Shown piece by piece: positions 41,289 to 49,549 of a stretch of 52,525 nucleotides of DNA. The number at the start of each line of letters is the position of its first letter. Position 1 is the stretch's first letter. Under the pieces are notes generated by a model, which saw only the letters and a list, made by a program, of their open reading frames with translations, was not told the origin of the DNA and ran no database searches. The translations under genes were made by a program, and so were the position numbers. Source of the stretch: JALZOC01 sp035758845 (lineage in GTDB: Bacteria > Acidobacteriota > Vicinamibacteria > Vicinamibacterales > 2-12-FULL-66-21); the NCBI GenBank assembly GCA_035758845.1, contig DASTVZ010000031.1, positions 1 to 52,525 of the forward strand. Direction: 5' to 3'.

Positions 41289-42140
41289 GTGTCCGAGCCC
41301 AGGCTGCCGCCCCCCCCACCACAGCGATCCGAGTCGCGCGAGATTGCCGAGCTCCGCCGGTTGAAACAGGAGCAGCCAGATCTCGCGGCCGCCGCGGATT
41401 TGCAGATCGAGTTGCTGCAGCTGCAGCGTCGCGTGCAGTCACGTGTGTCGCTGCCGTCGATACGACTCGACAAGGATTCGCTCAACGCACAACTCGCGTC
41501 GGCGCCGGTCCTTCAGTTCGATCATCTGCCGCTCGAATGGGGCGAACTGCGGTTCCTTTTGCGCGCGACGGCATCGGCGATGCGAAGTCACGGCGCGCTG
41601 GAAGAGTCGGACTTCCGGCGAATCGAGGCGCTGTGCCGCGACTCAGAGAAGCTTCCGATCGTCGCGCGATCGTGGTACGAAGCGGCAAAGACGGGCGCGC
41701 CGCCAATTCACCCGGACGGCGCGGGCCTCGAGTCCGTGTTCGTCGAAGCGATGAAACCGTTCCTCACCCGATCGGCCGACGCGATCATGGCGAAGAGCGA
41801 TTTCGCGGGATGGACGCGCGGCACCTGCCCGTTATGTGCAGGTGAACCGGACTTCGCGGTGATCACCCCGGCAGCTGACCGCGTGCTGATCTGCGGACGC
41901 TGTCTTGCGCGGTGGCGCTTTCACCAGCTGACGTGCCCGTTCTGTTTGAATTCGGATCGCGACCGCATCACGTCATTTGCGAGCCGCGACGGTCAATACC
42001 GTTTGTATGCGTGCGATGAGTGCGAACGCTATCTCAAGGCGTACGATGCGAGGCGGGCGTCACGGCCTGTCATGCCGGCGGTCGATGGTGTGGCGACACT
42101 GCCGCTTGACGCGGCAGCGATTCAGAAGGGTTACAAATAA
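41289..42140 (+). CDS. FdhE-like formate dehydrogenase accessory protein
   Basis: 283 residues. The C-terminal half has four CxxC pairs in rubredoxin-like arrangement: TCPLCAGEPDF, ICGRCLARW, TCPFCLNSDRD and ACDECERYLKAYD. These match FdhE, which binds iron and helps formate dehydrogenase mature. The N-terminal half is helical and less conserved, with a Pro-rich start. GTG 41289 is used, six bases after a TAAGAT box. No formate dehydrogenase, fdhD or molybdenum genes are in the window, so its partner is elsewhere or its role differs. Confidence 0.82.
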   Translation: MSEPRLPPPPPQRSESREIAELRRLKQEQPDLAAAADLQIELLQLQRRVQSRVSLPSIRLDKDSLNAQLASAPVLQFDHLPLEWGELRFLLRATASAMRSHGALEESDFRRIEALCRDSEKLPIVARSWYEAAKTGAPPIHPDGAGLESVFVEAMKPFLTRSADAIMAKSDFAGWTRGTCPLCAGEPDFAVITPAADRVLICGRCLARWRFHQLTCPFCLNSDRDRITSFASRDGQYRLYACDECERYLKAYDARRASRPVMPAVDGVATLPLDAAAIQKGYK

Positions 42141-42158
42141 TAATAAAGAAAAACTGCC

Positions 42159-43250
42159 TTACCGACTCTCTTGCGGCAGCTCTTCCTTAGCGAACAGCGT
42201 TGAGGCTTTCTCCTGCAGCCAATTAAAGAGGTGCCGCGTTTCCCAGAAGCGGGCGGGGTTTGACTGCGCGCCGAGAACGACGAAGGCTACCTGGTTGTTG
42301 CTCTGGGGCAGTCGAAGCAGTGTCGCGAGGCAATAGCCCGACTTGCTGATGAACCCGGTCTTGCCGCCAACCACATCCATTCCTTCCATCACGAGACGGT
42401 TGGTGCTGTGAATATTTATGGTCCGGCGGTTGGTCCTGAACGTATACGTGGCCGTCTGCATGACCGGCGCGATACGCTCGTCGGCGGCGGCAAACGAGAT
42501 GAGGCGCGACAGGTCGTATGCCGATGAGACGTTGGCCGGATTAAGTCCAGACGGATCGGCAAACGACGTATTCTCGAGGCCGAGCTCGAGCGCTTTCTCG
42601 TTCATCCGCTCAACGAATGAGGCGGTTCCGCCGTGCGACACGCGTGCAAGCACTCGTGCGGCGGCATTGTCGGACGCGATCAACGTCAGATGCAGCACGT
42701 CGTTGAGCGTCAACCGCTCGTTTGCCTTGAGAAACGTCGTCGAGGCGGCGTAAACGTCGCTGCGCTCGACGGTGACTTCCTGGGACAGGTCAGGGCTATC
42801 TTCAAGGAACACAACCGTCGTCATCACCTTGGTGATGCTGGCGATCGAACGCTTGTCCTGGGCGTTTTCCTCCCACAGGACCTGGCCGTTGGCCGGGTTG
42901 AAGATGATGGCCGCGGCGGCGCGGATATCGGGGACGAGTTCACCGCTTGCATCCGTCTTGTAGCGCGGCGTCATCGCCTCCCGCAGCGCCCGCATCCGGG
43001 CGATCTCGCGCGAGCGTGCGGCGGCGCGGGCACGAGCCAGACGAGCCTTCCGTGCCTGCGAGGCAGACGCGGAATAGGCTGGCGTACGGGCGACTTTCGG
43101 AGTCGAAGTACTCTGAGCGGAGGACGTCCGAGTGGTTGACTTTTTTCGGGTGGTCTTCGTTGCGGCATCGGCGGCCGGTGCCAGACAGACCGACATTCCC
43201 AGCAGCAAAGCAGAGAGGCGAACTAAGGATTTAGGACGGATCAGGCGCAC
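42159..43250 (-). CDS. D-alanyl-D-alanine carboxypeptidase / endopeptidase (S11 family)
   Basis: Trims peptidoglycan stem peptides or cross-links in the periplasm. 363 residues. The signal peptide is LVRLSALLLGMSVCLAPAADA. A Lys/Arg/Ser/Thr/Ala-rich linker follows (30-95), which may bind the wall. The catalytic motifs are SIASITKVM (SxxK), SDN (SxN, in LIASDNAAARVLA) and GGKTGFISKSG (KTG). The C-terminus is short, without the PBP5-like extra domain or an amphipathic anchor, as in PBP7-type enzymes. GTG 43250 has GGAGG five bases upstream. Confidence 0.92.
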   Translation of the reverse strand: MRLIRPKSLVRLSALLLGMSVCLAPAADAATKTTRKKSTTRTSSAQSTSTPKVARTPAYSASASQARKARLARARAAARSREIARMRALREAMTPRYKTDASGELVPDIRAAAAIIFNPANGQVLWEENAQDKRSIASITKVMTTVVFLEDSPDLSQEVTVERSDVYAASTTFLKANERLTLNDVLHLTLIASDNAAARVLARVSHGGTASFVERMNEKALELGLENTSFADPSGLNPANVSSAYDLSRLISFAAADERIAPVMQTATYTFRTNRRTINIHSTNRLVMEGMDVVGGKTGFISKSGYCLATLLRLPQSNNQVAFVVLGAQSNPARFWETRHLFNWLQEKASTLFAKEELPQESR

Positions 43251-43585
43251 GAATCCTCCGAGAACCGGACGACACCGGTTGGCTGGGTAGCAACCGATGC
43301 GATGTTATTGGAGCGAAATGAGTTTATCAGCAAAGGCGCCTCCCTGGCAACCATTTGTGTAACTCAGCCGCGACGTTTCTGCGCGCTATCGCCCAACCTG
43401 ACTCTGTTGGCGTGCCTCTGCGGCGGCACATATACAAGCGGAATGCCAGAGCTGTACTGTATGGTCGCCTGCCTGGATCCGGTGTGCGGGATCCGGGATC
43501 CGGGATGCGGGACCCGGAACGGTCGCATTACGGATCCCGGACAACGGACGCCGGCACGCGAAACTGACATAAATTGGCGGCCCCT
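43251..43585. other. 335-base gap with GGATCC repeat cluster
   Basis: No supportable ORF. From 43475 to about 43545 the DNA holds repeated GGATCC/GGGATCCGGGAT units (GGATCCGGTGTGCGGGATCC, GGGATCCGGGATGCGGGACC, CGGATCCCGG), related to the borders of the repeats at 1991 and 2903. 43251-43474 shows nothing identifiable apart from sequence upstream of the carboxypeptidase gene. Confidence 0.5.
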
Positions 43586-44164
43586 ATGACAAAAAAAGAC
43601 GATGAGTTCAGGGCGCTGAGGGGGACGATTCAGCTGCGCGGGACCGTGCGGATGGTGGTGGTGCCGGTTGTCTTCGTTGGATGGGCCGCCACCGCTGTCG
43701 CGACAGCGGCTGTCATAACGGTCGCCGTCAGCACGCTGGTGCCCCTGCTGATCCTCGTCGCGGGGTTCGAGTCCGTGTTCGCGCTGCATGTCAACGTAGA
43801 ACGTATCGGCCGATATCTGCAGGTCTTCCATGAGGGAGAAGACACGGGCTGGGAAACGGTGGCCGCTCGCTTCGGCCCGCGATTCGCGCCGACTGCGCCG
43901 GACCCGCTGTTTGGCCGCCTCTTCGTCCTCGCCACATCAGTCAACTTCCTGCCGGCGGCGCTTGGGTGGGAAAACATCCCCGAGCTGGTCGTGCTCGCGG
44001 TGTTGCATCTTCTTTTCATCAACCGGGTGAGGCTGGCAAGAGCATTCGCCGCCGCGCAGCGGGAACGGGATCTCGAGCGGTTTGTTGCGCTGCGACGCGA
44101 GATCACCGACGGTGCGGAGACCACGGGACGAGATCAACACGGAGAAACGGGGGTACGGAGGTAG
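43586..44164 (+). CDS. Small membrane protein of unknown function
   Basis: 192 residues starting MTKKDDEFRALRGTIQLRG. It has two membrane segments near the N-terminus (MVVVPVVFVGWAATAVATAAVITVAVSTLVPLLILVAGFESVF as one long hairpin at about 25-65) and a third about 125-145 (LPELVVLAVLHLLFI-like). The soluble loop between has WETVAARFGPRF. The C-terminus is basic and charged. Its last residues (DQHGETGVRR) and stop are encoded by ACACGGAGAAACGGGGGTACGGAGG, a low-complexity repeat. No family recognised. Confidence 0.75.
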   Translation: MTKKDDEFRALRGTIQLRGTVRMVVVPVVFVGWAATAVATAAVITVAVSTLVPLLILVAGFESVFALHVNVERIGRYLQVFHEGEDTGWETVAARFGPRFAPTAPDPLFGRLFVLATSVNFLPAALGWENIPELVVLAVLHLLFINRVRLARAFAAAQRERDLERFVALRREITDGAETTGRDQHGETGVRR

Positions 44165-44167
44165 GCA

Positions 44168-45436
44168 TTACCGTGCCAGCGCGATAGCGAGCAGGACGGC
44201 GCGCTGTGTCCCTTGCCACGAATTTGTCGAGTCAAAGGTCTCGTCAGTCGAATGCGTCGCTGTGGCCTTTCCGCCGCCATCGATCGTGATTGCGGGAATG
44301 CCGAGGCTCATAGCGAGATTGGAATCAGTCGATCCTTCGTCTAGCGACACAGGTAATCCGAGGGCGCGGGTGACCGACACGGCCGCCTGAACGATCGGCG
44401 CGTCGGCGCTGACGCGGCCCGCCGGGCGGTTGCCGACGGTCGCTTTCGACACGGTCAGTCGACCGCGATTCTCCCAGCGATCGTTCTCCTCCTTCAGCGC
44501 AGCATCCAGGGCTTTCTGGAGTGACGCGTCGAGCGCCGCCAGAGCAGCACGGTCGCTCGAGCGCAGGTCGACTTCCATCCACGCTTCAGAGGCGATTGCG
44601 TTGACAGACGTGCCTCCGCCGACACGACCGACGTTGAACGTGGTTTTCGGAAGCGTGGGCACTTCAAGATCCGCGATCCGCGCCATGGCGCGGCCGAGGG
44701 CATGGACCGGATTCGCGAGGCCGAAATCACCGTAACTGTGACCGCCGGCGCCCTTGAACGTCACCCTATACCGCAGGCTGCCCACACCGATGTGCGTGAT
44801 TCCCAACCCGGCACCGTCGATGGAGACGAACCGATCGATTCGTCCTTTCAGCTCACCGTTGAAGAGTTCCTTGACCCCGCGGAGATCTCCGAGGCCTTCC
44901 TCTCCGACCGTACCCACAAATGTAATCGGGCCCGGTGTCTGAATCTGGGCTTCTTCGAGCGCGCGAACAACGCCAAGAAGTACCGCGAGACCGCGACAAT
45001 CGTCGCTGATGCCGGGACCTTTGAGGATTGACCCGGCGCGAGTCATCCGGATCGCGACATCCTCGCCAAAAACGGTATCGAGATGGGCGCTGAGGACGAG
45101 GTGCGGCCCGGTAGCGGTGCCGGCGCGCTCCCCCAGAACGTTGCCGGCGCGATCGATGCGGACGTTCTTCAGCCCCAGCGACTGGAACGACTGACGGAGC
45201 GCCTCTGCGCGGTGGCTTTCCTTGAACGGCGGAGCCGGTATCTCGCAAAGTCGAATCTGCTCGTCCAGAAGTTGCGGCTCCGTGCTCTTGAGTCGATCGA
45301 TCGCGGTCTTCACCGGCAACTCTCGCAGCAGCTGACTTCCAATATCCGCCGCGGCGTTGTGCCGGGGAACGCGGGCACTCTGATGGGCGTCGAACAGAAT
45401 GACGAAAGCGAGAGCGGCTGCCGCGTGATGCAACAT
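44168..45436 (-). CDS. M20 family metallopeptidase, exported
   Basis: Di-zinc aminopeptidase/carboxypeptidase of the M20 family, 422 residues. The N-terminus is a short hydrophobic export signal (LHHAAAALAFVILFDAHQSA). Metal ligands and base are visible: SAHLDTVF (His), GISDDCRG (bridging Asp), GTVGEEGLGD (Glu base and ligand), VSIDGAGL (Asp) and KATATHSTDETF (His). The dimerisation domain insert (about 215-330) has KGAGGHSYGDFGLANPVHALG. It resembles the peptidase T / carboxypeptidase G2 group. Start ATG 45436 follows a TACGAT box by seven bases. Confidence 0.92.
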   Translation of the reverse strand: MLHHAAAALAFVILFDAHQSARVPRHNAAADIGSQLLRELPVKTAIDRLKSTEPQLLDEQIRLCEIPAPPFKESHRAEALRQSFQSLGLKNVRIDRAGNVLGERAGTATGPHLVLSAHLDTVFGEDVAIRMTRAGSILKGPGISDDCRGLAVLLGVVRALEEAQIQTPGPITFVGTVGEEGLGDLRGVKELFNGELKGRIDRFVSIDGAGLGITHIGVGSLRYRVTFKGAGGHSYGDFGLANPVHALGRAMARIADLEVPTLPKTTFNVGRVGGGTSVNAIASEAWMEVDLRSSDRAALAALDASLQKALDAALKEENDRWENRGRLTVSKATVGNRPAGRVSADAPIVQAAVSVTRALGLPVSLDEGSTDSNLAMSLGIPAITIDGGGKATATHSTDETFDSTNSWQGTQRAVLLAIALAR

Positions 45437-45805
45437 GCCCGGTATCGTAACCGCTCTATTGTTTCGCTGTTGGCTTCTGCTGCTAGCTGCTAGCTGCTAG
45501 CTGGTGGATTTGACTTTGCGCGGGGACAGACCCAAAAGCTGAGAGCCATCAGCCAAAAGTCAGAAGCAACATGCGAAAGGGATCGGCGAAGAAATCCAAT
45601 ATGTTGGGCGCAGTGATTCAAAGGGTGGCTGTTTTTGACACCGTCGTGGGACCGTCGCTCGGGAGTCAATTCGCGCCGCAGACGACAGTTGTACGAAAAC
45701 AGGCGCAAATGCGCTAATAGCGACAATCATGTGCACCGATCAGAACTGCAAGCCAAGGTCCAACTCTGCGGTACAGGAATTGCTCAGTGTCGGTTGGGGG
45801 TCAGC
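45437..45805. other. 369-base gap with a perfect heptamer repeat
   Basis: It contains the TACGAT box of the M20 gene, then GCTAGCT repeated three times in tandem at 45482-45502. The remainder, up to the small ORF, shows CAGCCAAAAGTCAG-type remnants but no supportable gene, RNA or terminator. Confidence 0.5.
45444..45449 (-). promoter_or_regulatory. TACGAT -10-like box of the M20 peptidase
   Basis: TACGAT on the minus strand ends seven bases before ATG 45436. There is no ribosome-binding site between the two. It is the same hexamer and spacing as at 8754 and 35382. Confidence 0.4.
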
Positions 45806-46009
45806 ATGATGAGTCTAGTCCGTCTTCTGGGGTTCACGACGCTAGGCTGCGGCTGCGTGACAGGTCGGTATCGGGAAGTTGCGACGAACCGCGAGATCAC
45901 CTACGTCGAGGAGAAAGGCGCGGACTGCACGCTGCAGTCACATCGTCGCAATCACACGCTCGCGCCGGCGCGCGCGGCCATTCACACGCTCACCGCAAAA
46001 GCGTCATAG
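45806..46009 (+). CDS. Possible small protein (67 residues)
   Basis: MMSLVRLLGFTTLGCGCVTG opens the ORF, followed by RYREVATNREITYVEEKGADC and a basic Arg/His-rich tail. GGGGGT is present five bases upstream of ATG 45806, a fair ribosome site. The composition looks more protein-like than the surrounding intergenic frames, with a GCGC cysteine pair and alternating charged strands. I do not recognise the family and there is no neighbour that explains it. It could be a spurious ORF. Confidence 0.4.
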   Translation: MMSLVRLLGFTTLGCGCVTGRYREVATNREITYVEEKGADCTLQSHRRNHTLAPARAAIHTLTAKAS

Positions 46010-46056
46010 CTGTTCGAAGGCGGCACACACCTGTGCCGAAACCACATCGGGCGCGC

Positions 46057-46062
46057 TACACT
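46057..46062 (+). promoter_or_regulatory. TACACT -10-like box of the DNA methyltransferase
   Basis: TACACT ends nine bases before ATG 46072. The spacer GAACGCCCG has no ribosome site. Weaker than the TACGAT cases. Confidence 0.3.
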
Positions 46063-46071
46063 GAACGCCCG

Positions 46072-46950
46072 ATGCTGCACGCACGGAAGCCGAGCCAGCT
46101 TCCAAGACCCCACACCATCATCAAAGCTCGTCGCGGCACGCTTCGGTTCTATCTCGGAGACTGTCTTGACGTCCTCTCGAGTGTTCCAGCCGGATCGGTG
46201 TCGGCGGTTGTCACCTCGCCTCCTTACAATCTTGGCGTCCGCTATCGCAGCTATCACGACTCGTTGCCCCGTGAGCACTATCTGGAGTGGACGGCAGAGT
46301 GGATTCAAGCTGTACAGCGTGCTCTGGAGCCGGACGGTTCACTGTTTCTGAATGTCGGCGCAAAGCCAACCGATCCATGGACGGCCATGGACGTTGCGCA
46401 GGCGGCGCGTCCGCACCTCGAACTTCAGAACACCATCCATTGGATCAAGTCGATTGCGATCGATCGTGACGCGGCGGGTGTTGCCACCGATCTCGATCGC
46501 GACATCGCGGTAGGCCACTACAAACCGATCAACAGTTTGCGCTTCGTCAACGATTGCCACGAATTCATTTTCCATTTCACGCCGCACGGCCGCACGCCGC
46601 TCGATCGCCGCGCCATTGGCGTGAAGTACCAGGACACATCAAACATCGCCCGCTGGCAGACCGGCGGCCACAACCGCAGATGCCGCGGGAACACGTGGTT
46701 CATTCCTTACGACACCATTCAAAGCCGCGATAAGGATCGACCGCATCCGGCGACCTTCCCTCCACGCGTGCCCGAGTTCTGCTTCAAGCTCCACGGCATT
46801 TCGCGGTTGCGAACCACGATGGATCCGTTTCTCGGTCTCGGCAGTACGGCCGTCGCGGCGGCGCAGCTCGGCGTCGACTTCATCGGGATAGAGATGGATG
46901 AGCACTACCTTATGGAGGCAATTGAACGCACGCGGAAGGCCGTGGGATAA
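46072..46950 (+). CDS. Solitary DNA methyltransferase, probably N4-cytosine type
   Basis: 292 residues. The catalytic motif VVTSPPYNLG (SPPY, motif IV) lies near residue 48, and the SAM motif MDPFLGLGSTAVAAAQLGVDFIGIE is near the C-terminus, so the order is that of beta-class enzymes. SPPY favours N4-cytosine methylation over DPPY/NPPY N6-adenine enzymes. A target-recognition stretch lies between (YKPINSLRFVNDCHEFIFHF, GHNRRCRGNTWFIPYDTI). No restriction endonuclease, regulator or specificity subunit is nearby. The ORF is open much further upstream, but ATG 46072 gives the natural start. Confidence 0.9.
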   Translation: MLHARKPSQLPRPHTIIKARRGTLRFYLGDCLDVLSSVPAGSVSAVVTSPPYNLGVRYRSYHDSLPREHYLEWTAEWIQAVQRALEPDGSLFLNVGAKPTDPWTAMDVAQAARPHLELQNTIHWIKSIAIDRDAAGVATDLDRDIAVGHYKPINSLRFVNDCHEFIFHFTPHGRTPLDRRAIGVKYQDTSNIARWQTGGHNRRCRGNTWFIPYDTIQSRDKDRPHPATFPPRVPEFCFKLHGISRLRTTMDPFLGLGSTAVAAAQLGVDFIGIEMDEHYLMEAIERTRKAVG

Positions 46951-46970
46951 GTCGAGCAGCCTCCACTTTT

Positions 46971-47034
46971 CTTCGACTCATCTCATCTTCGTATCTTCGA
47001 CGTAAACCGTGAGTCCGTCTCAGCGTGACAGTGA
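46971..47034 (+). repeat. Third copy of the 64-base core repeat, solo
   Basis: Aligns end to end with the copies at 35021-35086 (reversed) and 35292-35354. It shares a (CTTCGNNT)-rich arm, then TCTTCGACGTAAACCGTGAG and the end CAGCGTGACAGTGA. It ends 37 bases before the DUF2520 gene start, oriented the same way relative to the gene as the other two copies. No partner copy or hairpin cluster is next to it. Confidence 0.8.
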
Positions 47035-47070
47035 AGAGTGTTCGAACTTGTACAATGCGAAGCAGCACTG

Positions 47071-47778
47071 ATGTTCCAATCTATCCGCATTGTCGGCCGC
47101 GGACGCGTTGGCAGGACCGTAGCAGCGCGGCTCGTTGAGCGCGGCCATCAGCTCGTCGACAGGGATGCGGAGCTGGTGTTGTTGTGCGTGCCCGACGCGG
47201 CAATCGCCGAGGTGGCGCGGTCGATTGCACCGGGTCCTTGGATCGCGCACACAAGCGGCGCCACCTCGCTTGCGGCTCTGGCGCCGCACGGCAAGCGCTT
47301 CGGACTTCATCCCTTGCAGACGATCGTGCTCGGTCGCGGACCCGAACAGCTCGACGGAGCATGGGCGGCGATTACGGGTGAGGACGAGGAAGCGGTTGTG
47401 CGGGGAACCTGGCTCGCACGCGAACTAAACCTGCTCCCCTTTCACATTCGTGAGGAACTGCGCGCTCTCTATCATGCGGGAGCGGCAACGGCATCGAACT
47501 ATCTCGTCACACTCCATCGCGCCGCTGTTCGCATGTTCGAACTCTCGGGTGCACCACCGGACGCCCTGCTGCCACTGATGCAACGCGTCATCGATAACGG
47601 CTTCGAATTGACGGGACCCATTGCGCGGGGTGATTGGACGACGGTTGAGGCTCACATCGCGGCCCTCCATCAGTACGCACCGGATCTCGAGCCTCTTTAT
47701 CGCGCGCTTGCGGATGCGCTTGGCCGGAGTCTGAAGACCCCGGCCCTACACGGAACGGATCGGGTCGAGCGACCGTGA
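47071..47778 (+). CDS. Rossmann-fold DUF2520 dehydrogenase next to panC
   Basis: 235 residues. The N-terminal NAD(P)-binding motif is SIRIVGRGRVGRTVAARLVERGH, with LVLLCVPDAAIAEVA and HTSGATSLAALAPHGKRFGLHPLQT. The C-terminal half is the helical DUF2520 domain (YHAGAATASNYLVTLH, LPLMQRVIDNG, LTGPIARGDWTTVEAHIAAL). This combination resembles ketopantoate reductases and pyrroline-5-carboxylate-reductase-like folds. Its gene overlaps panC by 4 bases and panB follows. Since no panE is visible, it is a good candidate for the ketopantoate reductase of this organism (inference). TACAAT (47051-47056) lies 14 bases before the ATG. Confidence 0.85.
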   Translation: MFQSIRIVGRGRVGRTVAARLVERGHQLVDRDAELVLLCVPDAAIAEVARSIAPGPWIAHTSGATSLAALAPHGKRFGLHPLQTIVLGRGPEQLDGAWAAITGEDEEAVVRGTWLARELNLLPFHIREELRALYHAGAATASNYLVTLHRAAVRMFELSGAPPDALLPLMQRVIDNGFELTGPIARGDWTTVEAHIAALHQYAPDLEPLYRALADALGRSLKTPALHGTDRVERP

Positions 47779-48584
47779 AGATCCTGCGCACGATTGCTGA
47801 AGTGCGCGGCCACCTGCGTCCGCAGCGGGGCTCGCTTGGATTGGTGCCGACGATGGGCGCGTTGCACGACGGGCATGTCGCACTCTTCCGTGCGGCGGGT
47901 CGCACCTGCAACCATGTGGTAGCCTCCATCTTCGTCAACCCTGGTCAATTCAACGACCCGGCGGATCTCGCCGCGTATCCGCGTCAGGAAACACGCGATG
48001 CCGCACTCGCGCGCGACGCCGGTGTCGACGTGATCTTCGCCCCGGCGGTCGAAGAAATGTATCCGGGCGGCGACGCGACATCGCTCGTCGTGCAGGGGGC
48101 CGCGCTTGGCTTCGAGGGGGATTTCCGCCCAGGCCACTTCAACAGCGTTGCCACCGTCTGCCTCAAGCTGTTCAACATCGTTGAGCCAGAGGTGGCATTC
48201 TTCGGCCAGAAGGATGCTCAGCAGGTTGCCGTCATTCGCCAGGTGGTTCGCGATCTCCGGCTTGATCTGAAGATCAGTGTCGTTCCAACCGTGCGTGAAG
48301 CTGACGGCCTGGCGCTCTCGTCGCGCAACGTGCGGCTGTCAGCCGCTGATCGGCTTCGGGCGCTCGCGATCCCGCGTGCGTTGACCACCGGCATCACCGC
48401 TTACGTGGCAGGCGCAGATCCTGCGGCGGCAGCGCGAGACGAGCTGGAAGGACTGGAGGTCGATTATGTCGAGGTGGCCGTCTTTGCCGGCGAACCGACG
48501 TTGGTCATCGCGGCGCGCGCCGGAGCGACACGGCTCATCGACAATGTCCCGCTGAACCATCCGCAGTGGGCAGGGTTGCGGTGA
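47775..48584 (+). CDS. panC: Pantothenate synthetase
   Basis: Joins pantoate and beta-alanine with ATP. 269 residues. It has VPTMGALHDGHVALFRAA (HxGH nucleotide motif), VASIFVNPGQFNDPADL, PGHFNSVATVCLKLFNIVEP, FFGQKDAQQVAVIRQVVRDL, READGLALSSRNVRLS and DYVEV. GTG start at 47775 overlaps the DUF2520 stop (GTGA). The next gene, panB, follows after a 68-base gap containing a hairpin. Confidence 0.96.
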   Translation: MKILRTIAEVRGHLRPQRGSLGLVPTMGALHDGHVALFRAAGRTCNHVVASIFVNPGQFNDPADLAAYPRQETRDAALARDAGVDVIFAPAVEEMYPGGDATSLVVQGAALGFEGDFRPGHFNSVATVCLKLFNIVEPEVAFFGQKDAQQVAVIRQVVRDLRLDLKISVVPTVREADGLALSSRNVRLSAADRLRALAIPRALTTGITAYVAGADPAAAARDELEGLEVDYVEVAVFAGEPTLVIAARAGATRLIDNVPLNHPQWAGLR

Positions 48585-48604
48585 CTTCTTTATTGTACCC
48601 GTGG

Positions 48605-48624
48605 CTTCCGGCGTTGGCCGGAAG
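48605..48624 (+). other. Small hairpin between panC and panB
   Basis: CTTCCGGC pairs perfectly with GCCGGAAG around a 4-base loop. There is no T-tract, so it is more likely an RNA-stability element or weak attenuator than a full terminator. Confidence 0.45.
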
Positions 48625-48652
48625 GACGTGAAACCGTGAGAAGATCGTCTCT

Positions 48653-49549
48653 ATGAGCGAGACCGAACGTTTGACCCTGGCGGACCTGACGGACCTGGCG
48701 CGTCAGCGCAAACGCATCGCCATGGTCACGGCCTACGACGCGGCGAGTGCCGCGCTGGCCGACATCGCCGGTCTCGACATCATCCTTGTCGGCGATTCCG
48801 CCGCGACGACGATCCTCGGTCACCAGTCGACGCTGCCCGTGACGATGGAGGAGATGCTCTTGCTCACCCGCGCGGTGACGCGCGGGCGGCGACGGGCGTT
48901 TGTCGTCGCCGACATGCCGTTTGGCGCGTATCAACCGGGCGAGGGCGAAGCGCTGAGAAACGCCATTCGATTCGTGAAAGATGCCGGGGCGGACGCCGTC
49001 AAGCTGGAAGGTGCAGGCCGCACGCTCACGCGGATCGGCGCGATTCTCGACGCCGGCATCCCGGTCATGGGGCATGTCGGGTTGACGCCGCAGTCGGCGA
49101 GCCTCGCCGGCAGTTACAAGGCCCGCGGCCGCACCGCGGCGGAGGCGCGGCGAATACTCGATGAAGCGCGCGCGCTCGAACGTGCCGGCTGCTTTGCCGT
49201 CGTGCTCGAAGCGATCCCCGCACCGGTTGCGGCGCGGATCACCGATGCACTGAAGATCCCGACGATCGGCATCGGCGCAGGCCCGTCGTGCGATGGTCAG
49301 GTCCTCGTCTGGCACGACCTGCTCGGTCTCACTCGCGGGCACGTGCCGCGTTTTGTGAAGCGATACGCCGACCTGAGCCAAACGATCCTCGACGCGTTGC
49401 AGCGGTATGCGGCCGACGTCAGATCGGCGGCTTTCCCCGACGACACGCACACTTACGGAATGCCGGCCGAGGAGCTCGCGCGATTCGAAGCGCAGATCGG
49501 CGATTCGCGAGTGGATCCGGAGTTTACCAAGCCGTTACGAAAACCCTGA
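48653..49549 (+). CDS. panB: 3-methyl-2-oxobutanoate hydroxymethyltransferase
   Basis: First step of pantothenate synthesis: transfers a hydroxymethyl group from methylenetetrahydrofolate to 2-oxoisovalerate. 298 residues. It has the expected IAMVTAYDAASAALAD, LDIILVGDSAATTILGHQSTLPVTMEEM, VVADMPFGAYQ, VKLEGAGRTLTRI, MGHVGLTPQSA, IGIGAGPSCDGQVLVWHDLLGL and FVKRYADL blocks. Start ATG 48653. It lies downstream of panC and shares the pathway with coaBC at 759. Confidence 0.96.
   Translation: MSETERLTLADLTDLARQRKRIAMVTAYDAASAALADIAGLDIILVGDSAATTILGHQSTLPVTMEEMLLLTRAVTRGRRRAFVVADMPFGAYQPGEGEALRNAIRFVKDAGADAVKLEGAGRTLTRIGAILDAGIPVMGHVGLTPQSASLAGSYKARGRTAAEARRILDEARALERAGCFAVVLEAIPAPVAARITDALKIPTIGIGAGPSCDGQVLVWHDLLGLTRGHVPRFVKRYADLSQTILDALQRYAADVRSAAFPDDTHTYGMPAEELARFEAQIGDSRVDPEFTKPLRKP

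Noticed and set aside
45787..46071. N-terminal extension of the DNA methyltransferase
   Set aside because: The open frame upstream of ATG 46072 is low-quality, overlaps the small ORF and has no conserved residues.
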